DNA from: Alkalithermobacter paradoxus
GTDB taxonomy: Bacteria; Bacillota; Clostridia; Peptostreptococcales; Peptostreptococcaceae
Direction: 5' to 3'
Length of the DNA: 64,000 bases
Assembly: GCA_002029295.1 (NCBI GenBank)
Contig: MZGW01000002.1
Location: 281,701 to 345,700 of the forward strand
The translations under genes and the position numbers were made by a program. The notes below the pieces were generated by a model, which worked only from the letters and a program-made list of their open reading frames with translations, was not told the origin of the DNA and ran no database searches. Numbering within the stretch: the first letter of the stretch is position 1; each line of letters starts with the position of its first letter. Shown here piece after piece: positions 29,046 to 36,002 of the stretch.

Positions 29046-29152
29046 TAATGAATAGGAAATTATAAACTTTTTGAACCATGGATAATTTATAATTTCCGTT
29101 ATGAATTTCAAAAAAGTCTACCTTTAAAATCTTTCAAAGAAAGACTTTTTTT
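29046..29152 (+). repeat. Dispersed two-hairpin repeat, copy 3 (full length)
   Basis: This 107 bp copy is the best preserved. First hairpin GGAAATTATAAA / TTTATAATTTCC is a perfect 12 bp stem; second part as in copy 2 with AAAAAAGTCT / AGACTTTTTT outer and TCTTTC-AAA-GAAAGA inner pairing. It occupies the convergent junction and ends one base before the stop codon of yfcE. Confidence 0.9.
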
Positions 29153-29153
29153 A

Positions 29154-29696
29154 TTATATAGATAGAGTTTTTATAGTTTCTAATGTATTTATATCTATAA
29201 GGCTAATATATGTATCTTCTATTATTGCAACAGAATGAGAGTCATCCTTAGGAATTGATGTACTTCCAGGATTAAGTACAATTAAATCACCGTCTTTGTA
29301 TAGCTCTTTTATATGAGTATGTCCAGATATAAAAATATTAGATTTGAAATTCTTGGCCATTTGTATAAACTCTTCTTTTTCTTTTTTATAGCCATGGCAC
29401 ATAAACATTCTGAATTTACCAAGCTCTAAAAAGACATAAGGGGTTTGAATTGGATGAGTTATCACCATCTGATCAACATCAGAATCACAATTACCACACG
29501 TAAATATTATGTTGTTTAAAGTGTTTATTTTTTTTGAAAGATCCATAGGAGAATATCCATCAGGAAGAGGATTTCTAGGGCCATGGTATAAGATATCTCC
29601 CCCGTGTAGTATGTAGTCGCAGTCCTTTAAAACATCTAAGGCCTTTTCAAAGTACTTCAAACTTCCATGAGTATCACTCATAACGCCTATTTTCAT
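29154..29696 (-). CDS. yfcE: YfcE-type metallophosphodiesterase
   Basis: 180 residues from ATG 29696 behind GGGAGGTTAAA; a longer frame to 29780 overlaps NAD kinase and has no ribosome site. All calcineurin-like metal motifs are present: SDTHG, GGDILYHG, GNCDSD and GHTH. Relatives hydrolyse phosphodiesters with Mn2+ in vitro; physiological substrate unknown. Second gene of an operon with NAD kinase (16-base gap). Confidence 0.88.
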   Translation of the reverse strand: MKIGVMSDTHGSLKYFEKALDVLKDCDYILHGGDILYHGPRNPLPDGYSPMDLSKKINTLNNIIFTCGNCDSDVDQMVITHPIQTPYVFLELGKFRMFMCHGYKKEKEEFIQMAKNFKSNIFISGHTHIKELYKDGDLIVLNPGSTSIPKDDSHSVAIIEDTYISLIDINTLETIKTLSI

Positions 29697-29712
29697 AAAT
29701 TTAACCTCCCAT

Positions 29713-30513
29713 TTATAAGAATTTTTCTGACACCTTACTCCAAAACTCACCATTTTTGAGTTTAAGTAGTTTAACACCAATTTTAGATGTTTGCACTACT
29801 ATTTCAACTATTTCATCAAATCTATACTCTATTCCATCTGTGACTATTAATATAGAGTTTTCGAATCTATATTCAGGAGCAACTTTTATAATAGAATCAT
29901 CTGATAATATTATACTAGAGGTAAATGACCTGTAAGCAGTTGTATTTATTGGAGCTAATGGAGTTATTTGAATTAATTTCAATCTAGGATCAACTATACT
30001 ACCTCCTGCTGAGTAATTATAAGCTGTAGAACCTACAGGAGTTGATATTAGTATTCCATCTCCACTAAACCTTTCTATAAAGTTATTGTCAACACTTATA
30101 TTTAGGTGCACAGTTCTAGACTTATCTCCCTTTATTACAATTTCGTTTATGCCTATGGTTTCTATACAACTTTTTCTAGTGCATATAGCAGCTTCTATAG
30201 GCCTTATTTCTTGAATAAAATATTCTTCCTTCATATATAAATCTATAAACTCATCTATTTCATGTGTTTGAATATCCTGAAAAAAACCGAGATGACCTGT
30301 ATTGATTCCGACTATAGGTATATCAGGGAAATTATATTCTCTAACTGTTCTTAAGAAAGAACCATCTCCACCTATACATATTATAAGTTCAGCATCATAA
30401 CTAAATACATCTGGGACATAAAAGCCTATACACTCTAATTTTTGCTTGAGCATCTGAGCAGTTTGAATAGACCTTTTATAGTCATTATTTGTGATATTTA
30501 TTATTCTTTTCAT
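29713..30513 (-). CDS. nadK: NAD kinase
   Basis: 266 residues from ATG 30513, eight bases after GAGGAGAGA. Contains the phosphate-binding GGDGSFLR near residue 55, NTGHLGFF, and the conserved GDGILISTPVGSTAYNYSAGG block. It phosphorylates NAD to NADP in the cytoplasm, the only route to NADP. In many Firmicutes nadK sits beside an RluA-type synthase; here that gene is divergent, across a 134 bp gap. Confidence 0.93.
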   Translation of the reverse strand: MKRIINITNNDYKRSIQTAQMLKQKLECIGFYVPDVFSYDAELIICIGGDGSFLRTVREYNFPDIPIVGINTGHLGFFQDIQTHEIDEFIDLYMKEEYFIQEIRPIEAAICTRKSCIETIGINEIVIKGDKSRTVHLNISVDNNFIERFSGDGILISTPVGSTAYNYSAGGSIVDPRLKLIQITPLAPINTTAYRSFTSSIILSDDSIIKVAPEYRFENSILIVTDGIEYRFDEIVEIVVQTSKIGVKLLKLKNGEFWSKVSEKFL

Positions 30514-30647
30514 TAAAAAATCTCTCCTCAACTAATCACCATAAATATATTATAGCACAAAACATAAAATCTAATAGCTTGCCTATTGAAAATATAAATA
30601 ATATAATACTTTTATTAGGTTTAATGCCAAAGAGGAAGGTGTTAATT

Positions 30648-31553
30648 TTGATAATAAAAGATTTACAAAAATATAATCTAATATCTTATAAAGTAGAACA
30701 AGAAGGCACTTTAAAGGATATACTTTTAGATAAGCTAAATCTATCTATGAGATTTTTATCTAAACTTAAAAGGGACAAGAGTGTATTTGTAAATGATAAA
30801 TTTCAAAAGTATGACTATATTGCAAAAGTAGGCGACATCATAGATATAAAAATTATAGAGGAACCTAGTCATTTTGAAGCTGAGGATATGGATATCGAAA
30901 TAATATATGAAGATTTTGACTTGGTAATTGTAAATAAGCCCCCATATATAGTAGTTCACCCCACAAAAAGTCATCCAAATAAAACTATAGCTAATGGAAT
31001 TACAAATTACTTTAAAGATAAAGAAGAAAACCCACGAATAAGATTTGTAAATAGACTTGATATGAATACTTCAGGACTTTTGATAATTGCTAAGAATTCA
31101 TATGCACATCATATACTTTCTGAAGATATGAAAGAAAATAAAATAACAAAAAAATACTTGGCAGTAGTAAAAGGTATTATTAAAGATGATTATGGAACTA
31201 TAGACGCTCCTATCTATAGAGAAACTGAAGATAGTATACGTAGAACTGTAGATGAAAAAGGGCAAAGTAGCAAAACTCACTTCAAGGTAATAGAAAGATT
31301 GAATGATGCAACTGTTGTAGAACTATTATTAGAAACAGGGAGAACTCATCAAATAAGAGTTCACTTAAGTCATATGGGATATCCAATAATAGGAGATGAA
31401 CTTTATGGGTATGTAGATGAAGATTTAATAAAAAGACAAGCACTTCATGCAGTAAAATTAGAACTTTATCAACCTAGAACTAAGGAAAAAATTAAGGTGA
31501 AGGCTAATATTCCAGATGATATTGCCAATTTAATAAATAAACTTAAGGGGTGA
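30648..31553 (+). CDS. RluA-family 23S/tRNA pseudouridine synthase
   Basis: 301 residues from TTG 30648 (GAGGAAGGTG upstream). N-terminal S4-like RNA-binding part (DILLDKLNLSMRFLSKLKRD), then the catalytic domain with VNRLDMNTSG, where the Asp of RLD is the catalytic nucleophile. The exact uridine target (RluD-like versus others) cannot be decided from the motif. The next gene starts four bases after its stop. Confidence 0.88.
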   Translation: MIIKDLQKYNLISYKVEQEGTLKDILLDKLNLSMRFLSKLKRDKSVFVNDKFQKYDYIAKVGDIIDIKIIEEPSHFEAEDMDIEIIYEDFDLVIVNKPPYIVVHPTKSHPNKTIANGITNYFKDKEENPRIRFVNRLDMNTSGLLIIAKNSYAHHILSEDMKENKITKKYLAVVKGIIKDDYGTIDAPIYRETEDSIRRTVDEKGQSSKTHFKVIERLNDATVVELLLETGRTHQIRVHLSHMGYPIIGDELYGYVDEDLIKRQALHAVKLELYQPRTKEKIKVKANIPDDIANLINKLKG

Positions 31554-31557
31554 GAAA

Positions 31558-32568
31558 ATGCAAATACACAAGTTTATAATTCACATATTAGACAAAAACA
31601 ATCCTACACCTATTTTGAATGACTTTGAGGGCGAGATTAATGAACAAGTTCACGAGTTCTTTGAAAAGCATATATATAGAGCTATAAGAGATGATAACAA
31701 CAAAAAGGCTAAGTTTGTAGATAGTCAAAGTGATATAAAGCAGTTATGTGAAGAAATAATTTACGATAGTAGCACATTTTTAGATAATTCAAAAGAGATA
31801 GCTATGAATTTATTTGAAAGTATGAAAAAAAGTGAAAATACTACATCTTGTGATTTAGCTATATGTCTTTACTCTATAGAAGATGATTATTATATAGGTC
31901 TTTTATTGCTTGACTACAAGAAAACATACACACATTCTATAGAGTTTGTAGAAGATAAATTTAATATAAAAATAGTAGAAAACGAAGTTGCACTCCCAAA
32001 TTCTTCACAGAGGCTAAAAAGATGTGCATTCATAGGATTATCTGGAATTAATGATGATTATAATTTAATAATTTTAGATAAAGATCTTATAAAAAACCTA
32101 GACCTAGAGAATTATTTTGTTTCGAGCTTTTTAAAGTGTGAGATAATTTTAGATGATAAGGACAAAACTAGAATATTTAAAAATTCAGCTGAAAAATGGG
32201 TAAAGACAAGTCTATATGATGATATTGAGGCTGCAACTATAATTAGAGAAAGCTTAACACAAACTCTAAAAGATAAAGAACAAATAAATATAAAAGAATT
32301 TGCAGACAAAGTTATAGAAGAAGATAATTTAAGGGAAAGTTTTGTAGAGCATATATCGAAAGAAGGCATACAAGAAGGCAACTTTAATATAGACAAGAAA
32401 TGGGTAGATAAAAATCTTAAAAATAAAGTTATAAAGACTGATACAGGATTTGAGATAAAAGGTAGCTCAGAAGTATTTGAAGATTATTTTAAGTATCAGA
32501 CTAAGAAAAATGATGATGGAAGTATAGATATTATAATTAAGAATGTAAAATTCTATGAAGAAAAATAA
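31558..32568 (+). CDS. 37-kDa nucleoid-associated protein (NdpA-like)
   Basis: 336 residues, ATG four bases after the RluA-family stop, behind GGGGTGAG. The opening MQIHKFIIHILDKNNPTPIL matches the family start (II.ILD......L.D). The family binds the nucleoid in enterobacteria; in Firmicutes the role is untested. No membrane or signal segments. It forms a two-gene unit with the pseudouridine synthase and ends at a bidirectional terminator shared with acpP. Confidence 0.78.
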   Translation: MQIHKFIIHILDKNNPTPILNDFEGEINEQVHEFFEKHIYRAIRDDNNKKAKFVDSQSDIKQLCEEIIYDSSTFLDNSKEIAMNLFESMKKSENTTSCDLAICLYSIEDDYYIGLLLLDYKKTYTHSIEFVEDKFNIKIVENEVALPNSSQRLKRCAFIGLSGINDDYNLIILDKDLIKNLDLENYFVSSFLKCEIILDDKDKTRIFKNSAEKWVKTSLYDDIEAATIIRESLTQTLKDKEQINIKEFADKVIEEDNLRESFVEHISKEGIQEGNFNIDKKWVDKNLKNKVIKTDTGFEIKGSSEVFEDYFKYQTKKNDDGSIDIIIKNVKFYEEK

Positions 32569-32588
32569 AGAGGGAAAAATCCCTCTTT
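32567..32588. terminator. Bidirectional terminator between the nucleoid protein gene and acpP
   Basis: Perfect stem AAAGAGGGA / TCCCTCTTT with AAAA loop, T runs on both strands. Confidence 0.9.
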
Positions 32589-32589
32589 A

Positions 32590-32817
32590 CTATTTATTGT
32601 TTTGGATATAGTCAGCTATATCTCCTATATTCTTGAATTTTTCAGCTTCTTCATCTGGAATTTCAACATCGAATTCGTCTTCTAAAGCCATCATTATTTC
32701 AACAGCATCTAAAGAGTCTGCTTCTAAATCATTCATTAAAGAAGTAGTTCTTGTTATAGATTCTACATCTTCAATGCCAAGTTGTTCTGCTATAATTTCT
32801 CTTATTCTTTCAAACAT
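32590..32817 (-). CDS. acpP: Acyl carrier protein
   Basis: 75 residues, ATG after AGGGAGGTAAC. The phosphopantetheine attachment Ser sits in [19 protein letters not shown], and the acidic helix II and usual length are intact. It carries growing acyl chains for fatty-acid synthesis. No other fab gene is adjacent; upstream on the minus strand there is only A/T-rich sequence. Confidence 0.94.
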   Translation of the reverse strand: MFERIREIIAEQLGIEDVESITRTTSLMNDLEADSLDAVEIMMALEDEFDVEIPDEEAEKFKNIGDIADYIQNNK

Positions 32818-32945
32818 ATTGCGTTACCTCCCTAAGTGTTATGCTTAAATTTTTAATTGTAGTTTAATACATGTTGGGATATTTTTCAATCAATTTTTAA
32901 AAAATTTATAAACTTTTTAGTAAGTTATACAAAAGGAGAACTAAA

Positions 32946-33602
32946 ATGAGATATAGAAAAAAAATAGGTGCAAAAGAAAAATTGACTACGTACAATGATA
33001 TTTTTATCCAAAAGTATAAAAATTATAAAGGTAAATGGAAAAATTTATTTCAGAATTCTAATCATATACATCTAGAGATAGGGTGTGGAAGAGGAAAATT
33101 TATAACTACTTTAGCTCAAAACAATCCACATATTAACTATATAGCTATAGAAAAGTTAGATGGTATACTTCTTGATTGTGCAAAGAAAATAGAAGAAAAA
33201 GATATAAAAAATATAAAAATCATATGTGCAGATGCTTCAGAACTTGAAGAAATATTTGATCATAAGGAGTTACAAAGAATATATATAAACTTCTGCGATC
33301 CTTGGCCGAAGAAAAGGCATTCAAAGAGGAGATTAACTTATAAAGGATTTTTAGAAATTTATACAAATTTAATGAGTGAAGATGGAGAGATACATTTTAA
33401 AACTGATAATAAAGATTTGTTTGAGTTTTCGATAAATGAATGCTGTGATTTTGGATTAAGATTAAAAAATATTTACCTAGATCTACACAAGAATGAAGAG
33501 ATATCAAGGAATGTTGTAACTACAGAATATGAAGAAAAATTCAAAGGTATGGGAATGAATATATACAAGCTAGAGGCATATAGTTGGAATAATAATATAT
33601 AA
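32946..33602 (+). CDS. trmB: tRNA (guanine-N7-)-methyltransferase
   Basis: 218 residues, ATG after AAAGGAGAAC. SAM-binding loop LEIGCGRGKF near residue 43 and the catalytic/tRNA block INFCDPWPKKRHSKRRL are both diagnostic for TrmB, which makes m7G46 in tRNA. Monocistronic as far as can be seen. The secreted hypothetical gene follows after 43 bases. Confidence 0.93.
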   Translation: MRYRKKIGAKEKLTTYNDIFIQKYKNYKGKWKNLFQNSNHIHLEIGCGRGKFITTLAQNNPHINYIAIEKLDGILLDCAKKIEEKDIKNIKIICADASELEEIFDHKELQRIYINFCDPWPKKRHSKRRLTYKGFLEIYTNLMSEDGEIHFKTDNKDLFEFSINECCDFGLRLKNIYLDLHKNEEISRNVVTTEYEEKFKGMGMNIYKLEAYSWNNNI

Positions 33603-33645
33603 TTTGAATATACATATAGTGTAATTAGGACAAAGGAGGAAAAAC

Positions 33646-34089
33646 ATGAAAAAATTTGTGAGCCTTTTTATACTATGTGTATTTTTATTTTTTATACTTT
33701 TAGGGTATTCTCAAAATTCAATAATAGTTTCTGTACAAGGAATAAAATCATACAATAGAGAGATAAACTTTATAGTAAGTGATTATAATAAAGATTTAAT
33801 TAATGAAAATAATGTAAATGAGTACATAAATAGAGTTAAAAATATAAAGATGGGATTTTCAAATAATAGACGACCAAATATACTAAATAACTATTTTAGC
33901 ATGAAAATAGACTCACTAAAATATCTATTAATGTTACTTGAAAATATAAATGATAAAGAAAATATACAAAATTACATAGATAAATATAATTATCACTCAA
34001 ATGCATCACAAAAAGAAATAGAAAATATATTAAAAAGTACTTTTATAAGGGTAACATATTTACAGACTCCTACATATTATAGAAAATAG
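33646..34089 (+). CDS. Secreted or membrane-anchored hypothetical protein
   Basis: 147 residues, ATG after AAAGGAGGAAA. Residues 1-22 form an N-terminal hydrophobic anchor or signal peptide (KKFVSLFILCVFLFFILLGY) with no clear lipobox. The remainder is Asn/Lys-rich and helical, with no recognised motif. The sigma-K-like promoter of the first Cys-rich gene lies inside its 3' end. A CATATAGTG -10-like box near 33615 suggests sporulation control, without a matching -35. Function unknown. Confidence 0.65.
   Translation: MKKFVSLFILCVFLFFILLGYSQNSIIVSVQGIKSYNREINFIVSDYNKDLINENNVNEYINRVKNIKMGFSNNRRPNILNNYFSMKIDSLKYLLMLLENINDKENIQNYIDKYNYHSNASQKEIENILKSTFIRVTYLQTPTYYRK
34054..34081 (+). promoter_or_regulatory. 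Sigma-K-like promoter of small Cys-rich gene A
   Basis: AC (34054), 17-base spacer, CATATTATA: fits AC-N17-CATAnnnTA exactly. It lies in the 3' end of the preceding gene. A short TAGC-TAGT-GCTA hairpin follows at 34087-34098. Confidence 0.6.
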
Positions 34090-34124
34090 CTAGTGCTAAA
34101 TAAGTGTTGTTAGGAGGTACTGAT

Positions 34125-34316
34125 ATGTTAGATAAGCTTAACTTTCTTCGTGGAGGATTGTTTTGCGATGATGACAACGAGTTTTTAATACTTATAGTTA
34201 TACTGTTGCTTTTATGTTGTAGTGATAAGTGTAATTTCGGTGGATTTTGCTGTGATGATAATAATTTTATATGGATACTACTTATAGTGATACTATTATT
34301 AGGATGTGATGATTAA
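34125..34316 (+). CDS. Small Cys-rich two-helix membrane protein A
   Basis: 63 residues from ATG 34125 behind TTAGGAGGT; the in-frame ATG at 34104 has no ribosome site. Two short aliphatic helices (EFLILIVILLLLCC and FIWILLIVILLLGC) are each preceded by an acidic DDDN/DDNN segment and followed by cysteines. It is a repeat of one motif within a single chain, reminiscent of the so-called high-cysteine or hydrophobic spore proteins of clostridia. It is related in style, not closely in sequence, to the five paralogues B-F that follow. Own sigma-K-like promoter and terminator. Confidence 0.75.
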   Translation: MLDKLNFLRGGLFCDDDNEFLILIVILLLLCCSDKCNFGGFCCDDNNFIWILLIVILLLGCDD

Positions 34317-34317
34317 A

Positions 34318-34346
34318 TAAATGAGCTAGAAATTCTAGCTCATTTT
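34318..34346 (+). terminator. Terminator after gene A
   Basis: AAATGAGCTAGAA / TTCTAGCTCATTT perfect inverted repeat followed by Ts. Confidence 0.9.
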
Positions 34347-34364
34347 ATTTTTTCTAAAACCTTA

Positions 34365-34417
34365 ACACCTTAAAGCAAATATGCATATTATGTATAAGAA
34401 GCTACACAAAATGTAGC
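34365..34417 (+). promoter_or_regulatory. Sigma-K-like promoter and 5' hairpin of gene B
   Basis: AC (34365), 17-base spacer, CATATTATG (34384-34392), then GCTACA / TGTAGC hairpin at 34401-34417, close to the expected +1. Confidence 0.6.
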
Positions 34418-34448
34418 ATTCAAGTAAATATAAAAGGGGGTAAAAGGG

Positions 34449-34625
34449 ATGAGCTGCTGTAAAAAATCTAAGTTCTTTGATGATTTTGATGGTTGGTGGA
34501 TAATAGTATTACTATTCTTATTCCTAGTTTTCCAAGACTGTACAGATATATGCATGGAAGATTGGATACCATTCCTAATTATACTACTAATTCTTTGTTC
34601 TTGTGAAGATTTAGGATGCTGCTAA
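34449..34625 (+). CDS. Small Cys-rich membrane protein B (paralogue family)
   Basis: 58 residues, ATG ten bases after AGGGGGTAAAA. Layout shared with C-F: a short Cys/Phe/Asp N-terminus, FDGWW, a first hydrophobic helix, the conserved hinge FQDCTDICMEDWIPF, a second hydrophobic helix, and a C-terminal Cys/acidic tail (CSCEDLGCC). Eight cysteines in 58 residues. No homology to a known enzyme; a spore-envelope structural role is inferred from the promoter. The gene is too short for ordinary ORF cut-offs and is easily missed. Confidence 0.8.
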   Translation: MSCCKKSKFFDDFDGWWIIVLLFLFLVFQDCTDICMEDWIPFLIILLILCSCEDLGCC

Positions 34626-34629
34626 AAAT

Positions 34630-34659
34630 AAAGGGCTAAAAGCCCTTTAATTTTTTTAA
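34630..34659 (+). terminator. Terminator after gene B
   Basis: AAAGGGCT-AAA-AGCCCTTT followed by seven Ts; the T run abuts the next promoter. Confidence 0.9.
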
Positions 34660-34708
34660 CACATTTATGTTAATCTGCATAGTATAAAAAAAGAAGGGAT
34701 TGCCTTCT
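34659..34708 (+). promoter_or_regulatory. Sigma-K-like promoter and 5' hairpin of gene C
   Basis: AC (34659), 17-base spacer, CATAGTATA (34678-34686), exact consensus; then AGAAGG / CCTTCT hairpin (34692-34708). Confidence 0.65.
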
Positions 34709-34732
34709 GATAAAAAATAAGGGGGTAAGACA

Positions 34733-34909
34733 ATGAGTAGATGCAAATCTAAATGTTTCGACTTTGATGGTTGGTGGATCATAATATTATTCGCTTTATT
34801 CCTAATATTCCAAGATTGTCTAGATGATATATGCATGGAAGACTGGATACCATTCTTAGTAATACTACTAATAGTTTGTTCTTGTGAAGAATTAGGAGAT
34901 TGCTGCTAG
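34733..34909 (+). CDS. Small Cys-rich membrane protein C (paralogue family)
   Basis: 58 residues, ATG after AAGGGGGTAAGAC. Same plan as B: MSRCKSKC N-terminus, FDFDGWW, hydrophobic helix, hinge FQDCLDDICMEDWIPF, second helix and the tail CSCEELGDCC. The hinge differs from B only by a LDD/TD indel, the kind of change expected between recent duplicates. Own promoter, hairpin and terminator. Function unknown; probably mother-cell expressed in sporulation. Confidence 0.8.
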   Translation: MSRCKSKCFDFDGWWIIILFALFLIFQDCLDDICMEDWIPFLVILLIVCSCEELGDCC

Positions 34910-34917
34910 TGATTGAT

Positions 34918-34946
34918 AAAGGGCTGATTGGCCCTTTATTTTTTTT
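34918..34946 (+). terminator. Terminator after gene C
   Basis: AAAGGGC / GCCCTTT stem followed by a run of Ts that abuts the next promoter. Confidence 0.88.
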
Positions 34947-34947
34947 C

Positions 34948-34996
34948 ACACATTTATATTACTTTGCATAATATGAAGTAAGAAGGTTAGCCTTCA
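34948..34996 (+). promoter_or_regulatory. Sigma-K-like promoter and 5' hairpin of gene D
   Basis: AC (34948), 17-base spacer, CATAATATG (34967-34975); then GAAGG / CCTTC hairpin at 34982-34995. Confidence 0.6.
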
Positions 34997-35029
34997 TTAA
35001 ATTTATTAAATGAAATGGGAGGTTATATT

Positions 35030-35200
35030 ATGGGATGCAATTTCTTTAAGGATTTTGATGGTTGGTGGATCATAGTATTACTATTCTTATTCCTAGCTTT
35101 CCAAGACTGTCTAGATGATATATGCATGGAAGACTGGATACCATTCTTAATTATACTATTAATTCTTTGTTCTTGTGAAGAAATAGGAGATTGCTGCTAA
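35030..35200 (+). CDS. Small Cys-rich membrane protein D (paralogue family)
   Basis: 56 residues from ATG 35030, nine bases after GGGAGG; an in-frame ATG at 35015 lies before that site. MGCNFFKDFDGWW, then helix, hinge FQDCLDDICMEDWIPF, helix, and tail CSCEEIGDCC. It shares its N-terminus with F and its tail with C, which suggests the family arose by tandem duplication with exchange. Each copy keeps the same order of charged, aromatic and Cys residues. Confidence 0.82.
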   Translation: MGCNFFKDFDGWWIIVLLFLFLAFQDCLDDICMEDWIPFLIILLILCSCEEIGDCC

Positions 35201-35206
35201 TACAAA

Positions 35207-35240
35207 GTAAGGGGCTAAAATATTAGCTCCTTATTTTTTT
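35207..35240 (+). terminator. Terminator after gene D
   Basis: TAAGGGGCTAA / TTAGCTCCTTA stem (one mismatch) with a long T run. Confidence 0.85.
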
Positions 35241-35251
35241 ATTTTTTGATA

Positions 35252-35297
35252 ACACATTTACACTTACCTGCATAGTATGAAGAAGAAGATTTTCTTC
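35252..35297 (+). promoter_or_regulatory. Sigma-K-like promoter and 5' hairpin of gene E
   Basis: AC (35252), 17-base spacer, CATAGTATG (35271-35279); then GAAGAA / TTCTTC hairpin at 35282-35297. Confidence 0.6.
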
Positions 35298-35329
35298 ATA
35301 AAGTCTATTGATATAAAGGAGGCTATATT

Positions 35330-35491
35330 ATGGGTTGTGGATTATTTAGAGATTTTGATGGTTGGTGGATCATAGTATTATTCTTCTTATTCTTAGCATT
35401 CCAAGAGTGTTCAGACATATGTCTAGAAGATTGGATACCATTTTTAATAGTAATATTAATACTATGCTGCTGTGACAATCTAGATTGCTAA
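35330..35491 (+). CDS. Small Cys-rich membrane protein E (paralogue family)
   Basis: 53 residues, ATG after AAAGGAGG. MGCGLFRDFDGWW, helix, hinge FQECSDICLEDWIPF, helix, and tail LCCCDNLDC. The hinge carries the shorter SD spacing, as in B, while ICLED is shared with F. No terminator is evident after it, so its transcript may run on into F. Confidence 0.8.
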   Translation: MGCGLFRDFDGWWIIVLFFLFLAFQECSDICLEDWIPFLIVILILCCCDNLDC

Positions 35492-35504
35492 TATCATTGT
35501 AGTA

Positions 35505-35559
35505 ACAAATTAGGCTTCAAAACATATTATGTATTAAATAGTTTAGTAAAAATAAACTA
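35505..35559 (+). promoter_or_regulatory. Sigma-K-like promoter and 5' hairpin of gene F
   Basis: AC (35505), 16-base spacer, CATATTATG (35523-35531); then TAGTTTA / TAAACTA hairpin at 35539-35559. The spacer is one base shorter than in the other copies. Confidence 0.5.
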
Positions 35560-35583
35560 AAAAAATTTATAGGAGGTAAGATT

Positions 35584-35745
35584 ATGGGATGTAATTTCTT
35601 CAAAGATTTTGAATGCTGGTGGATTATAGTATTATTCTTCTTATTCTTAGTATTCCAAGATTGTCTAGACGATATATGCTTAGAGGACTGGATACCATTC
35701 TTAATAATAATATTAATACTTTGTGCATGTGACGATCTATGCTAA
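35584..35745 (+). CDS. Small Cys-rich membrane protein F (paralogue family)
   Basis: 53 residues, ATG eight bases after ATAGGAGG. MGCNFFKDFECWW (the DG of the other copies is replaced by EC, adding a cysteine), helix, hinge FQDCLDDICLEDWIPF, helix and the tail LCACDDLC. Last member of the array. A terminator and a truncated copy of the dispersed repeat follow directly. Confidence 0.8.
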   Translation: MGCNFFKDFECWWIIVLFFLFLVFQDCLDDICLEDWIPFLIIILILCACDDLC

Positions 35746-35750
35746 TACCT

Positions 35751-35776
35751 AAGGGGCTAACTATAGCCCTTTTTTT
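35751..35776 (+). terminator. Terminator after gene F
   Basis: AAGGGGCTA-ACTA-TAGCCCTT followed by seven Ts; the final Ts run into the dispersed repeat. Confidence 0.88.
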
Positions 35777-35838
35777 ATAATTTCCGTTATGAATTTCAAA
35801 AAAGTCTACCTTTAAAATCTTTCAAAGAAAGACTTTTT
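35775..35838 (+). repeat. Dispersed repeat, copy 4 (5'-truncated)
   Basis: This 64 bp copy is identical to the right half of copies 2 and 3 from TTATAATTTCCGTTATGAA to the final CTTTTTT; the left arm of hairpin 1 is missing and a terminator sits in its place. The region from here to 36002 otherwise holds only the A/T-rich leader of the LacI gene, with a TATAAT box near 35925. Confidence 0.88.
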
Positions 35839-36002
35839 TATGTATATTACATTATATTTATATAAATAAAAAATATACATGGATTGTACTAGTATAAATC
35901 CTTTTTTTTTGAACAGATTAGTGGTATAATTAGTTTTTGACAATCGTGAGAATACAAATTAAAAATAAGGGTAGAATTCAAAAATAAGAAAGGAGTGGAA
36001 AA

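Noticed and set aside
34400..35760. Regular repeats of the 34-36 kb array considered as a CRISPR array
   Set aside because: Unit spacing is about 250-300 bp, the repeated parts are coding and promoter sequence, and no short identical repeats with unique spacers occur.
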